From assembly GCF_021545845.1 (NCBI RefSeq), contig NZ_CP088923.1, positions 620,001-684,000 of the forward strand: a stretch of 64,000 nt of DNA, given 5' to 3'. A model generated the notes under the pieces. That model was not told where the DNA came from. It saw only the letters and a list, made by a program, of their open reading frames with translations, and searched no databases. Positions within the stretch are counted from its first letter, which is position 1. The number at the start of each line of letters is the position of its first letter. The position numbers and the translations under genes are program-made. This stretch comes from Rhodanobacter thiooxydans. Its GTDB lineage: Bacteria; Pseudomonadota; Gammaproteobacteria; Xanthomonadales; Rhodanobacteraceae. This document shows, piece after piece, positions 35,939 through 44,035 of this stretch.

Positions 35939-36643
35939 ATGACCTCTCGTACCAGCCTGCTGTGCATGTTCCTGTTCGGCGCGGGCCTCGTCGCGGGCGC
36001 CGGGGCCAGCGAGCCACCCCACACCCACATCCCACCGACCAAGGTCGTTGACCTGCGCCGCCTGCAGCCAGTCAGTGGCGATGCCGCCGCCGGCGCCAGC
36101 AAGGCCACGGTATGCGTGGCCTGCCATGGCGCACGCGGCCTGTCGATCGCGCCGAACTTCCCGAACCTGGCCGGGCAGTCGGCCACCTATCTGTACGTGC
36201 AGATGAAGGAGTTCCACGAAGGCCAGCGCATCGGCACGGTGATGAACGGCCAGTCTGCGACACTGAGCGACGCCGATGCGCGCGACCTGGCCAGCTACTA
36301 CGCCGCGATGGCGCCGAGGCCGGCCGGCCGGACCGATGCCGCGTCGCGCGGCGCGCAACTGTACCTGGCCGGCGATCCGGCCAAGGGCATTCCGCCCTGC
36401 CAGGGCTGCCACGGCCCGGACGGGGCCGGTCCGCGGCCGCATGCCAGCAGCGCGCCGCAACCGCCGTGGGCGGCCTTCCCTCGCCTGCGGGGCCAGTCCG
36501 GCCAATATCTGGCCCATGAGCTGCACGACTTCAAGACCGGCGCGCGTGCCGGCACCAGCAACGCAAAGGTGATGCAGGACGCGGCCGCCATGCTCGACGA
36601 CGAGGACGTGCAGGCGCTGTCGGTCTACCTTGAAGCGTTGTGA
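35939..36643 (+). CDS. Diheme cytochrome c4-like protein
   Basis: 234 residues from ATG 35939; GAGGAG lies 7 nt upstream, preferred over the GTG at 35924. Signal peptide MTSRTSLLCMFLFGAGLVAGAGAS. Two class I cytochrome c domains: CVACH near residue 60 with FPNLAGQSATYLYVQMKEF, and CQGCH near 153 with FPRLRGQSGQYLAHELHDF, each with a later Met that can ligate heme. Cytochrome c4 proteins shuttle electrons in the periplasm between quinol oxidases or reductases and terminal oxidases. Its place in the operon suggests it exchanges electrons with the decaheme cytochrome. Confidence 0.92.
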   Translation: MTSRTSLLCMFLFGAGLVAGAGASEPPHTHIPPTKVVDLRRLQPVSGDAAAGASKATVCVACHGARGLSIAPNFPNLAGQSATYLYVQMKEFHEGQRIGTVMNGQSATLSDADARDLASYYAAMAPRPAGRTDAASRGAQLYLAGDPAKGIPPCQGCHGPDGAGPRPHASSAPQPPWAAFPRLRGQSGQYLAHELHDFKTGARAGTSNAKVMQDAAAMLDDEDVQALSVYLEAL

Positions 36644-36655
36644 TGTCGGCGGGGC

Positions 36656-37432
36656 TCAGCGCGCCGGCCGCTTCACCAGCTTGATCTCGAACAGCTGCGG
36701 CCAGCACTTGCCGGTGACGAACAGGCGTTTGCGCGCCGCGTCCCAGGCGATGCCGTTGAGCACGTCGTCGCCGGGGTCCGGCAGCCGGCTGATGTCGAAC
36801 AGGCCGGTGAGGTCGATCCAGCCCGTCACCTGCCCGCTGGCTGGGTCGATCCGCGCGATGCGGTCGGTCAGCCACACGTTCGCGTAGATCTCGCCGTCCA
36901 CCCATTCCAGTTCGTTGAGGTTGCGCACCGGCTCACCGTCGGCGGTGACGTGGATGCGGCGCACCACCTCGAGCGTCTCCGGATCCAGCACGCGCAGCAC
37001 CGGCGTGCCGTCGCTCATGTACAGGTGCGTGCCGTCGCGGGTCAGCGCCCAGCCCTCGCCCTCGTAGCGGAAGCCGCGTTGCGGCGTGAGGCTGGCCAGC
37101 TCGTAGACGAAGCCGGTGCCGCTTTGCCAGGTGAGCTGCACCAGGCGATCCTTCCAGTCGACGATGCCCTCGCCGAAATACTGCTTCGGCAGGCGATGGC
37201 GCTGCACCACTTCGCCGGTTTCCAGCGCCACCTTGCGCACGCTCGACTGGCCGACCTGGCCGGTGCTCTCGTAGAGGTAGCCGTTCTTGTAGAACAGGCC
37301 TTCGGTGTAGGCGCCGGTATCGTGCGGGTAGGCACGCACCACCTTGTAGCCGTAGACCGGGATGGCGGCCTGCGCGGCGGCGCTGCCGGCGAGCAGGGCG
37401 AGGGCGAGGAGGCGGCGGGGCCAGCGCGGCAT
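36656..37432 (-). CDS. Glutaminyl-peptide cyclotransferase, plant type
   Basis: 258 residues with signal peptide MPRWPRRLLALALLAGSAAA. A five-bladed beta-propeller glutaminyl cyclase of the papaya/Xanthomonas type, which converts N-terminal Gln to pyroglutamate in exported peptides. Family signatures: YPHDTGAYTEGLFYKNGYLYESTG, GEGIVDWKDRLVQLTWQSG, EGWALTRDGTHLYMSDG, NELEWVDGEIYANVW and DVLNGIAWD. Convergent with the cytochrome operon. Confidence 0.93.
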   Translation of the reverse strand: MPRWPRRLLALALLAGSAAAQAAIPVYGYKVVRAYPHDTGAYTEGLFYKNGYLYESTGQVGQSSVRKVALETGEVVQRHRLPKQYFGEGIVDWKDRLVQLTWQSGTGFVYELASLTPQRGFRYEGEGWALTRDGTHLYMSDGTPVLRVLDPETLEVVRRIHVTADGEPVRNLNELEWVDGEIYANVWLTDRIARIDPASGQVTGWIDLTGLFDISRLPDPGDDVLNGIAWDAARKRLFVTGKCWPQLFEIKLVKRPAR

Positions 37433-37459
37433 CGGGTCGGCTTCCAGAAGGCGGGGTGC

Positions 37460-38839
37460 CTAGCCTAGCGGACGCACGCGGAAGTTGCGGCCCTTGATCC
37501 GCCCGGCGCGCAGGCGCTCCAGCGCCTTGTTCGCCAGTGCACGGCTGATCGCCACGTAGGCACGGGTGGCGAACACGTCGATCTTGCCGATGTCCTTCGC
37601 CTCCAGCCCGGCGTCGCCGGTGAGCGCGCCGAGGATGTCGCCGGGGCGCAGCTTGTCCTGCCGGCCGGCGTCGATCACCAGCGTCTTCATCGGCGCCAGG
37701 TGCAGGGTCTTGCCGCGCGGCGGCGCGAGCTTCAGCGTGCGCCATGGCAGCGGCACGCCCTGCGCTTCCTCGATGTTCGCCGCCTTCGGCCGCTCGCGCG
37801 GCGTGCACAGCGTGATCGCCAGGCCCGTTTCGCCGGCGCGGCCGGTGCGGCCGATGCGGTGGGTATGCGTGTCCGGGTCATGCGCCACGTCGTAGCTCAG
37901 CACCAGCGGCAGCGCGGCGATGTCCAGTCCGCGCGCGGCCACGTCGGTGGCCACCAGCACGTTGCAGCTGCGGTTGGCGAAGCGCACCAGCACCTCGTCG
38001 CGATCACGCTGCTCCATGTCGCCATGCAAGGCCAGCGCGGAGTAGCCGCGGCGGTCCAGTTCCTGCGCCACCGCGTCGACGTCGCGGCGCATGTTGCAGA
38101 ACACCAGCGCGTGCTGCCCGCGCTCGCCGGCGAGCAGTTGCGCCAAGGCGTCGAGCTTCTGTGCGGGCTCCACTTCGATGAACTGCTGCTCGATCGCTGA
38201 TCTTCGCGCGGCCGGCGCTTCCACCGTGACCACCACCGGGTCCTTCTGCACGCGCTGGCTCGCCGCGCGGATCTCGTCCGGATACGTGGCGGAGAACAGC
38301 AGGGTCTGGTGGTGCTTGGCGATGCGCCCGATGATGTCGTCGATCGCCTCGCTGAAGCCCATGTCGAGCATGCGGTCGGCCTCGTCCAGCACCAGCACCT
38401 TGATGCCGCCGCCGTGCAGGCTGCCGCGCTTCAGGTGTTCCTGCACGCGGCCGGGCGTGCCCACCACGATGTGCGGATCGTGGCTGAGCGAGGCCAGCTG
38501 CGGCCCCAACGGCATGCCGCCGCACAGGGTCAAGAGCTTCACGTTGGGGATGTTCGCGGCCAGCTTGCGGATCGCCTTGCTGACCTGGTCGGCCAGTTCG
38601 CGGGTGGGGCACAGCACCAGCGCCTGCAGCCGGATCGTGTCCGCATCCAGCGCCTGCAGCAGGCTCAGCCCGAACGCGGCGGTCTTGCCGCTGCCGGTCT
38701 GCGCCTGCGCGATCACGTCGCGGCCTTGCAGCATCGGCGGCAGGCTTTGCGCCTGCACCGGGGTCATCTCGGCGTAGCCGAGCGTGTCGACACTGGCGAG
38801 CAGGGCGGGTTTGAGCGGGAGCGTGCTGAACGTGGGCAT
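37460..38839 (-). CDS. dbpA: ATP-dependent RNA helicase DbpA
   Basis: 459 residues from ATG 38839 (MPTFSTLPL). DEAD-box helicase: Q motif region GYAEMTPVQAQSLP, AQTGSGKTAAF, PTRELADQV, DEAD (LVLDEADRMLDMGF), FSAT, and HRIGRTGRAGETG. The C-terminal DbpA RNA-binding domain (about 385-459, KTLVIDAGRQDKLRPGDILGALTGDAG and RIKGRNFRVRPLG) targets 23S rRNA helix 92 during 50S assembly and distinguishes it from SrmB and RhlE. Confidence 0.95.
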   Translation of the reverse strand: MPTFSTLPLKPALLASVDTLGYAEMTPVQAQSLPPMLQGRDVIAQAQTGSGKTAAFGLSLLQALDADTIRLQALVLCPTRELADQVSKAIRKLAANIPNVKLLTLCGGMPLGPQLASLSHDPHIVVGTPGRVQEHLKRGSLHGGGIKVLVLDEADRMLDMGFSEAIDDIIGRIAKHHQTLLFSATYPDEIRAASQRVQKDPVVVTVEAPAARRSAIEQQFIEVEPAQKLDALAQLLAGERGQHALVFCNMRRDVDAVAQELDRRGYSALALHGDMEQRDRDEVLVRFANRSCNVLVATDVAARGLDIAALPLVLSYDVAHDPDTHTHRIGRTGRAGETGLAITLCTPRERPKAANIEEAQGVPLPWRTLKLAPPRGKTLHLAPMKTLVIDAGRQDKLRPGDILGALTGDAGLEAKDIGKIDVFATRAYVAISRALANKALERLRAGRIKGRNFRVRPLG

Positions 38840-38934
38840 CCGCACATGATCGCATGGCGGCCGTCGCGCCACGGGCTTGCATCCGGCCGCCGGCTCGCGG
38901 ACCCTGTACGACCGTCGCCCCACGAATCGCCGCC

Positions 38935-39291
38935 ATGGATACCGTTTTCATCGAAGACCTGCGCATCGACGCCGTCATCGGCGTCTATGAATGGGAACGC
39001 CGGGTGCGGCAGACGCTGTCGTTCGACATCGAGATGGCATTCGACAATACCGTGCCGGCGGCCAGCGACGACATCGCGCTGACGCTGAACTACAAGGACG
39101 TGTCCAAGCGCCTGATCGGCTACGTGGAAGCCTCCAGCTTCGGCCTGGTCGAGACGCTGGCCGAGCGCTGCACGGCGATCATCCGCGAGGAGTTTGGCGT
39201 GGCCTGGGTGCGCCTGAAGCTGTCCAAGCCGGGTGCGGTGCGCGGTGCGAAGGCGGTCGGCGTGTGCATCGAGCGCGGCACGCGGCGTTAG
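38935..39291 (+). CDS. folB: Dihydroneopterin aldolase
   Basis: 118 residues from ATG 38935. Folate pathway enzyme that cleaves 7,8-dihydroneopterin. IEDLRIDAVIGVYEWERRVRQTLSFDIEM contains the conserved Glu of the pterin pocket; LNYKDVSKRL and the Lys in LKLSKPGAVRGAKAVGV are the expected active-site parts. It is followed 10 bp later by folK, the next step in the pathway. Confidence 0.95.
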   Translation: MDTVFIEDLRIDAVIGVYEWERRVRQTLSFDIEMAFDNTVPAASDDIALTLNYKDVSKRLIGYVEASSFGLVETLAERCTAIIREEFGVAWVRLKLSKPGAVRGAKAVGVCIERGTRR

Positions 39292-39301
39292 AGCCTCGTC
39301 A

Positions 39302-39793
39302 ATGATGGTGCGCGTCTACCTCAGCCTGGGCTCCAACCTCGAACCGCGCCGCTATCTGCCCGCGGCGATCGCCGAGTTGCGCGCGCGCTTCGGCGAGCTC
39401 GCGGTGTCGCCGGCGTATCGCAGCAAGTCGGTGGGCTTCGACGGGGCGGATTTCGTCAACCTGGCGGTGGGACTGGATACCGACCTTCCGCCCGAAGTGC
39501 TGAACGACTGGCTGCACGCGCTGGAAGACCGCCACGGTCGCCGTCGCGACGTGCCGCGCTATGCGGACCGCACGCTGGACGTCGACATCGTGTTCTACGG
39601 CGCGCTGGTGCTCGACGGCCCCGGCCACCTGCAGGTGCCGCGCAAGGAATTGCGACATGCGTTCGTGCTGCGCCCGATCGCGGACATCGCGCCGGCGTTC
39701 CGGCACCCGCAGAGCGGGCGCAGCATGGCCGAGCTGTGGGCGGCGTTTCCCGCCGCCAGCGAGCCGCTGCAGGTCGAGTCGCTGGCGGACTGA
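39302..39793 (+). CDS. folK: 2-amino-4-hydroxy-6-hydroxymethyldihydropteridine diphosphokinase
   Basis: 163 residues (ATG 39302, or 39305 by one codon). It adds pyrophosphate from ATP to hydroxymethyl-dihydropterin, the step after FolB. Signatures: VYLSLGSNLEPRRYLPAAI and the magnesium/ATP motif RYADRTLDVDIVFYGALVL, then VPRKELRHAFVLRPIADIAP. Confidence 0.95.
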   Translation: MMVRVYLSLGSNLEPRRYLPAAIAELRARFGELAVSPAYRSKSVGFDGADFVNLAVGLDTDLPPEVLNDWLHALEDRHGRRRDVPRYADRTLDVDIVFYGALVLDGPGHLQVPRKELRHAFVLRPIADIAPAFRHPQSGRSMAELWAAFPAASEPLQVESLAD

Positions 39794-39852
39794 ACCGGGT
39801 GCGCTTTGCGCGCTTTCGCCGCTCGCGGCAGCGCTCGGCGGACCGGCTCCGG

Positions 39853-40104
39853 TCAGAGCTTGTGAAGAAAACCACATCCTGTGGTTTTCTTCAGTCGCGA
39901 GTCCGGTACACGCCCGGACTCGCTCACATGAAACAGTCACTGGCGTGACTGTTTCATGTCCGGCCCTCGGGCAACCGCTCCCTGCGTTGCCTCAACTCGG
40001 GCATCGGGCAACTGCTCCTGCGTTGCCTCAACTCGGGCATCCATGCCCTCGCCATGCCCTCGCCGTGGCCGGCCTGAGAGGTTGAAAAAATCACAACCTC
40101 TCAG
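39853..40104. repeat. Multi-hairpin repeat cassette, copy A
   Basis: A chain of perfect stems: GAAGAAAACCAC/GTGGTTTTCTTC (39864-39892), GCGAGTCCGG/CCGGACTCGC (39897-39923), CATGAAACAGTCAC/GTGACTGTTTCATG (39927-39958) and CTGAGAGGTTG/CAACCTCTCAG (40074-40104). Between the third and last stem are two 36-37 nt tandem repeats (39967-40039) and two CCATGCCCTCG units (40041-40062). It lies in the gap after folK and beside a decayed response-regulator gene. A second copy in the same orientation is at 50166-50323. Confidence 0.88.
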
Positions 40105-40130
40105 TGCGGCCAGCGCGAGCGGCGGCTTCA

Positions 40131-40620
40131 TGAACATCGAAGGCGAACTCATGGTCGCTGCATGCCGATCGGGCCTGCGAGGGAGTGCGGGGTCGCACCT
40201 GGCCATGGTCGGCGACTACGGTGCCATCGTGCTCGACATGCTGCTGCCTGGGTTGGCCGGCGTGGAGCTGTGCCGCAAGCTGCGCAAGGACGCCGGGATA
40301 GTCACGCCCGTGCTGATGCTGAGTGTGCGCGGCTCGACCGACGACAGGATCGATGGCCTGTGGATCGGCGCCGACGACTGCCTGGCAAGACCCTTCGCGG
40401 CGAGGGAGCTGCTGGCCCGCCTGTCGGTGCTGATCCGCCGCGATCGGCGCCAGGTCTCCGCCGAGGTGCCGATCGTCAACGACCTGGGGCCGGAAGTGCG
40501 GATCTTGCGTGCGACGCGCGCCGGTTGCGCACTCAACCTCTCGCCATCTGCCTCAAGCTGCTGACCATAAGCTCATGCGCGAATCGCCGCACATCGTGAA
40601 AAGGCGGGACCTGACCACAC
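40131..40620 (+). pseudogene. Remnant of an OmpR-family response regulator
   Basis: The frame reads HLAMVGDYGAIVLDMLLPGL, then GVELCRKLRKDAGIVTPVLM and GADDCLARPFAARELLARLS, clearly a receiver domain from about its middle on. The N-terminal strand with the acidic pair is missing and replaced by unrelated residues, the conserved Lys before Pro-Phe is lost (LARPF), and the start of the winged-helix domain (ALNLSP then ICLKLL in another frame, then MRESPHIV in a third) is split by two frameshifts and truncated. No partner sensor kinase is nearby. It abuts repeat cassette A. Confidence 0.75.
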
Positions 40621-40686
40621 CGCCATGACGGCTGCATTGGCGTCAGCGCTCCCGCGGATCGCCCGTGTTTGGTCCGGCGCGGATGC

Positions 40687-41007
40687 CTACGGCTTTTCCA
40701 GCCGCCGCAGGAACACGCCCATTTCCTTCTCGGCCTGCTTGTCGCCGCGCGCGGCCGCCGCGGCGATGCCACGGCGCCAGGCATCGGCGGCCGCCGCGGC
40801 GTCGCCGTGGGCCAGGCAGGCCTTGCCGAACAGTTTCCACGCCGCCGAATAGGTCGGGTCGAAGTCGAGCGCGCGGCGCAGTTCGTCGGCCGCCGCGCCG
40901 GCGTCGCCTTCGGCCAGCAGCGCGTTGCCCAGCGAGAAGCGCAGCAGCGCACCGTCGCGCGGGCCGCCGCATTGCTGGCGCAGGTTGGCGATCAGGTTCG
41001 CGCTCAT
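40687..41007 (-). CDS. Small tetratricopeptide-repeat protein
   Basis: 106 residues. Its ATG overlaps the stop of the upstream GT39 gene (ATGA), so the two are translationally coupled. Residues about 20-90 form two to three TPR helices (LRFSLGNALLAEGDAGAAADELRRAL; YSAAWKLFGKACLAHGDAAAAADAWRRGI). No signal peptide. Likely a scaffold or accessory of the coupled glycosyltransferase, an inference from overlap only. Confidence 0.8.
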   Translation of the reverse strand: MSANLIANLRQQCGGPRDGALLRFSLGNALLAEGDAGAAADELRRALDFDPTYSAAWKLFGKACLAHGDAAAAADAWRRGIAAAAARGDKQAEKEMGVFLRRLEKP

Positions 41008-42761
41008 GGCTGCACGCGGTAGCGCCAGTCGTCGGCCGGGTAGATCCGGGTCGGCTGGGCCGGTTCCGGCGGGATCAGCCCGGCGCGCAGGTCGGCCAGC
41101 GAGGTGGCCGGCCAGACCACCAGCCACGACGAACGGAATGGCTGCGCCAGCAGCGCGTAGCGCAGGTCGTTCGCATCCGGTCTGTGTACGTGCAGCACGA
41201 TCAGGCCGTTGGGATGGGCGCGGGCGAAGTCCTGCACGGCCTGGTTCTGCACCACCGGGTTGCCCAGTAGTTCCGTGATCGGCCGGGTCAGCCGGCCCTC
41301 GAAATGGAACTGGCCCTCGTAATTGCCGAGGAAGGCGATCGCCTGGTTGGCCTGGTCGGCGGCGCCGAGCAGGCGCGCGGCGGGGCGCAGGTCGTAGCGC
41401 GGCCACAGGGTCAGCGTGAACAGCGTGTTGAGCGCCAGCACGCCGATCAGCCCGGCCACCGCCAGGCGGCGCAGCTCGCCGCGGCCGCGCAGCAGCAGCA
41501 GTGCGCCCAGCAGCAGGAACACCACGCTGAAGTAGCGGCTGTACGGCGCCGCCGCGTCGGCCCACTCGCCATGCAGGTGATTGCCCGCCACCAGCAGCGG
41601 CAGCAGGAACAGCGCCACGGCAAACGCGATGCCGCCCACGCCCAGCGGCCAGGTGCCGAGCCAGCCGTTGTAGGCCAGGTTCGGCCGGCGCTCGCGCAGC
41701 ACGGCGATCGCACCGGCCAGCAGCAGGGTGATGCCGCCGAGTTCCGGCAGCGGGTAGTACAACTGCTTGCCGCTGATCAGCGACAGCATGAGGAAGGTGG
41801 GCAGCAGCCAGCACAGCGCGAAGCGCAGACCCGCTTCCAGCGGCCGGCGCAGCGCGGTCACCGCCAGCCAGGCGCGCGGCCAGCCGCTGAACGGGAACAG
41901 CATCACCGGCAGCCACAGCAGATAGAACCAGATCGGTTCGGCGTGGTTCTGCAGGTCCTTGCCCTGGGCCAGCTTGTCGACCACGCGGCCGGCGGTCTGG
42001 GTGAAGAACAGCCGCTGCCGGTACGCCCCGCCGCCGGAGTAGCCAGCCGGCAGCGCCCAGGCCAGCAGCATCGCGCCGCCGAGCAGCAGCGCCAGCAAGC
42101 CGCGGCCGTACCAGCGCGCGCGATGCTGGCCGGCCCAGTCGTTCCACAGCGGACCGAGCAGCCAGGGGAAGACCACGTGCAGCAGCATCACCGGGCCCTT
42201 GGTCAGCAGCCCGAAACCTACACACAGGCCGAACAACAACCAGCGCGGCTCGCTGCGTTGCGCCTTCGGCGTCAGGCACAGCAGCGCAGCCAGCGTCCAC
42301 ACCGCCAGCAGTACGTCATACATGATCTGCAGGCCGAACAGGAACGCGTAGCCGAACGCCAGCAGCATCCACGGCGCCGCCTTGGCCATCCACGGCCGCT
42401 GCGGGAACAACCGCCGGGCCAGCAGTGAGACCAGCACCAGTTGCGTGCCGCCGACCAGCACCTCCAGCACGCGCGGCCAGACGTCATTGACGCCGAAGGC
42501 GAACCAGCCGGCGTGGATCAGCCAGAACAGCAACGGCGCCTTCTCGCTGTACGGCAGGCCGTTGATGTGCGGCACCAGCCAGTGGCCCTGGTTCCACATC
42601 TCCCACGCCACCGCCAGGGTGCGGGTGGAATACAGCGGCATCGGCCCGTGCGAGAAGATCGCCAGCAGCGCCACCACCGCCCACAGCGGCAGCCAGGGCC
42701 AGACCGCACGCAGTTGTTCGGAACGGTTGTAGGGAGGGCTCATGGACACGGGCAGGCTCAT
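41004..42761 (-). CDS. GT39/ArnT-like integral-membrane glycosyltransferase
   Basis: 585 residues (ATG 42743 is an alternative start). A dozen or so hydrophobic segments, beginning WPWLPLWAVVALLAIFSHGP. The first periplasmic loop reads PLYSTRTLAVAWEMWNQGHWLVPHINGLPYSEKAPLLFW, matching the ArnT/PMT pattern GxWLVPHxNGxPYxEKPPLxxW, but the acidic Asp-Glu pair normally just before it is Ser-Thr here. These enzymes move sugars from polyprenyl phosphate to lipid A or other acceptors. The missing acidic pair makes activity uncertain. First of the lipopolysaccharide genes and coupled to a TPR gene. Confidence 0.85.
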   Translation of the reverse strand: MSLPVSMSPPYNRSEQLRAVWPWLPLWAVVALLAIFSHGPMPLYSTRTLAVAWEMWNQGHWLVPHINGLPYSEKAPLLFWLIHAGWFAFGVNDVWPRVLEVLVGGTQLVLVSLLARRLFPQRPWMAKAAPWMLLAFGYAFLFGLQIMYDVLLAVWTLAALLCLTPKAQRSEPRWLLFGLCVGFGLLTKGPVMLLHVVFPWLLGPLWNDWAGQHRARWYGRGLLALLLGGAMLLAWALPAGYSGGGAYRQRLFFTQTAGRVVDKLAQGKDLQNHAEPIWFYLLWLPVMLFPFSGWPRAWLAVTALRRPLEAGLRFALCWLLPTFLMLSLISGKQLYYPLPELGGITLLLAGAIAVLRERRPNLAYNGWLGTWPLGVGGIAFAVALFLLPLLVAGNHLHGEWADAAAPYSRYFSVVFLLLGALLLLRGRGELRRLAVAGLIGVLALNTLFTLTLWPRYDLRPAARLLGAADQANQAIAFLGNYEGQFHFEGRLTRPITELLGNPVVQNQAVQDFARAHPNGLIVLHVHRPDANDLRYALLAQPFRSSWLVVWPATSLADLRAGLIPPEPAQPTRIYPADDWRYRVQP

Positions 42762-42828
42762 GGCGGGCGGAAGACGGATTCTAGACCGCGCGGGGCGACG
42801 GCAAGTCCAGCGGCGCGGGGCCGGCGGT

Positions 42829-43860
42829 TCAGGCCGGCCCCCAGTAGCCGATGCGCCGGCGGATCTTCAGCTTGCGCCACAGGTTCAGCGGCTTGCGCCG
42901 GCGATTCCGCGCGCCGCGGGCGATGAAGGTGTCGATCGCCTGCAGCACGCGCTCGCTGGAGTGGCCGTCGCGGTAGGGGTGGATCGCGTCGGCGTACGCG
43001 CGGATCGCTGCCATCAATTCCGGCGGGCGGCTCAGCGCGCGCTCGATCGCCGGCTCGAAGTCCTTCGCCTCGTGGATATCGATCAGCTGCGGGCCGGGCC
43101 GGCGGTTGTCGAAAGTGACCACCGGCTTGCCGGTGAGCAGGAACTCGTTGAGTGCGGAGGAGGTGTCCGAGCACATCATGTCGACCTGCGGGAACAGCTC
43201 CAGGATGTTGTCGTTCTCGGCGAAGGTGAGGTACTCGTTCTGCAGCGCCTTGAACTTCGCCGTGGTCTCCGGGTTCATCTTCGGGTGGAAAGTGACGATC
43301 CAGCGCCAGCGGCCGTCGCGCGACAGCCGCTTCACTTCCTCGTACAGCGTCTCGGCCGCGCTCCACGAGGGCGAGAAGGTGGAGTGGTACAGGATCACCG
43401 GCGGCGTGCGCACCGGCGGCAGCGGGCCGCTGATCTCCTGCATGAACGGGTCGAGCTTGGGGAAGCCGGTCTCGATCACGCTGAAGTGACCGACCTTGTC
43501 CGCGATGGCCTGGAACTGCGCGGTGTCGCGCGGGCCGGTGGTGCAGTACAGGTCGAAGAAGCCGCGCACGTAGATATGGCGTGGCTTGCCGGCGTCGAAG
43601 CCGTGGAAGGTCTCCACCTTCACGCCGGGAAAGAAATGCGGCACGGCGTTGGACGAGGTGATCACTGCGAGCGGTTGCCACGCGCGTACCTCGGCCACGC
43701 TCAGCAGGCGTTCGCCCGCGACCAGGTCCTCTGCGCCGGGGCCGTCGAAGAACCAGGCCGCCTCGTCGCCGCGGGCGCGGATGGCTTCCTGCAGCGGGCG
43801 CAGGATGGCCAGCGCGTAGCGTTCGGAGCCGTAGAGCAGGTAGTGTTTTCTGAAAGACAT
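42829..43860 (-). CDS. CDP-glycerol glycerophosphotransferase-like protein
   Basis: 343 residues from ATG 43860 (MSFRKHYLLYGSERYALAIL). The fold is GT-B-like: TFHGFDAGKPRHIYVRGFFDLYCTTGPRDTAQF, VILYHSTFSPSWSAAETLYEEV, IVTFHPKMNPET and MMCSDTSSALNEFLLTGKPVV are characteristic of the CDP-glycerol:poly(glycerophosphate) transferase family. In Gram-negatives such proteins add glycerol-phosphate or related groups to surface glycans. Located among lipopolysaccharide genes, so surface-polysaccharide decoration is the likely role. Confidence 0.85.
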   Translation of the reverse strand: MSFRKHYLLYGSERYALAILRPLQEAIRARGDEAAWFFDGPGAEDLVAGERLLSVAEVRAWQPLAVITSSNAVPHFFPGVKVETFHGFDAGKPRHIYVRGFFDLYCTTGPRDTAQFQAIADKVGHFSVIETGFPKLDPFMQEISGPLPPVRTPPVILYHSTFSPSWSAAETLYEEVKRLSRDGRWRWIVTFHPKMNPETTAKFKALQNEYLTFAENDNILELFPQVDMMCSDTSSALNEFLLTGKPVVTFDNRRPGPQLIDIHEAKDFEPAIERALSRPPELMAAIRAYADAIHPYRDGHSSERVLQAIDTFIARGARNRRRKPLNLWRKLKIRRRIGYWGPA

Positions 43861-44035
43861 GGGCGAGTCGGAAGCGGTGTGAATTGCAAGAGTTACAGAA
43901 TGCAGGTTATGGCAGGCCCCGCACCCGCACCTTCCCACAGGGGGATTTCCTGCGGTCACAATCCTCTCCCGGAGGAAGAGGAGGCGAAGGTGCCGGGCGG
44001 GTTCGCTTGAGCGTGCGCCGTCGCGAACCCGTGCT

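Noticed and set aside
32145..36035. A 1296-codon minus-strand open frame opposite the cytochrome operon
   Set aside because: It is antisense to ten heme motifs and a beta-barrel with good ribosome sites; its protein has no motif.
39937..40206. Short minus-strand frame across cassette A with repeated DARVEATQ residues
   Set aside because: The peptide periodicity follows from the DNA tandem repeats; no ribosome site and the frame is not kept in cassette B.
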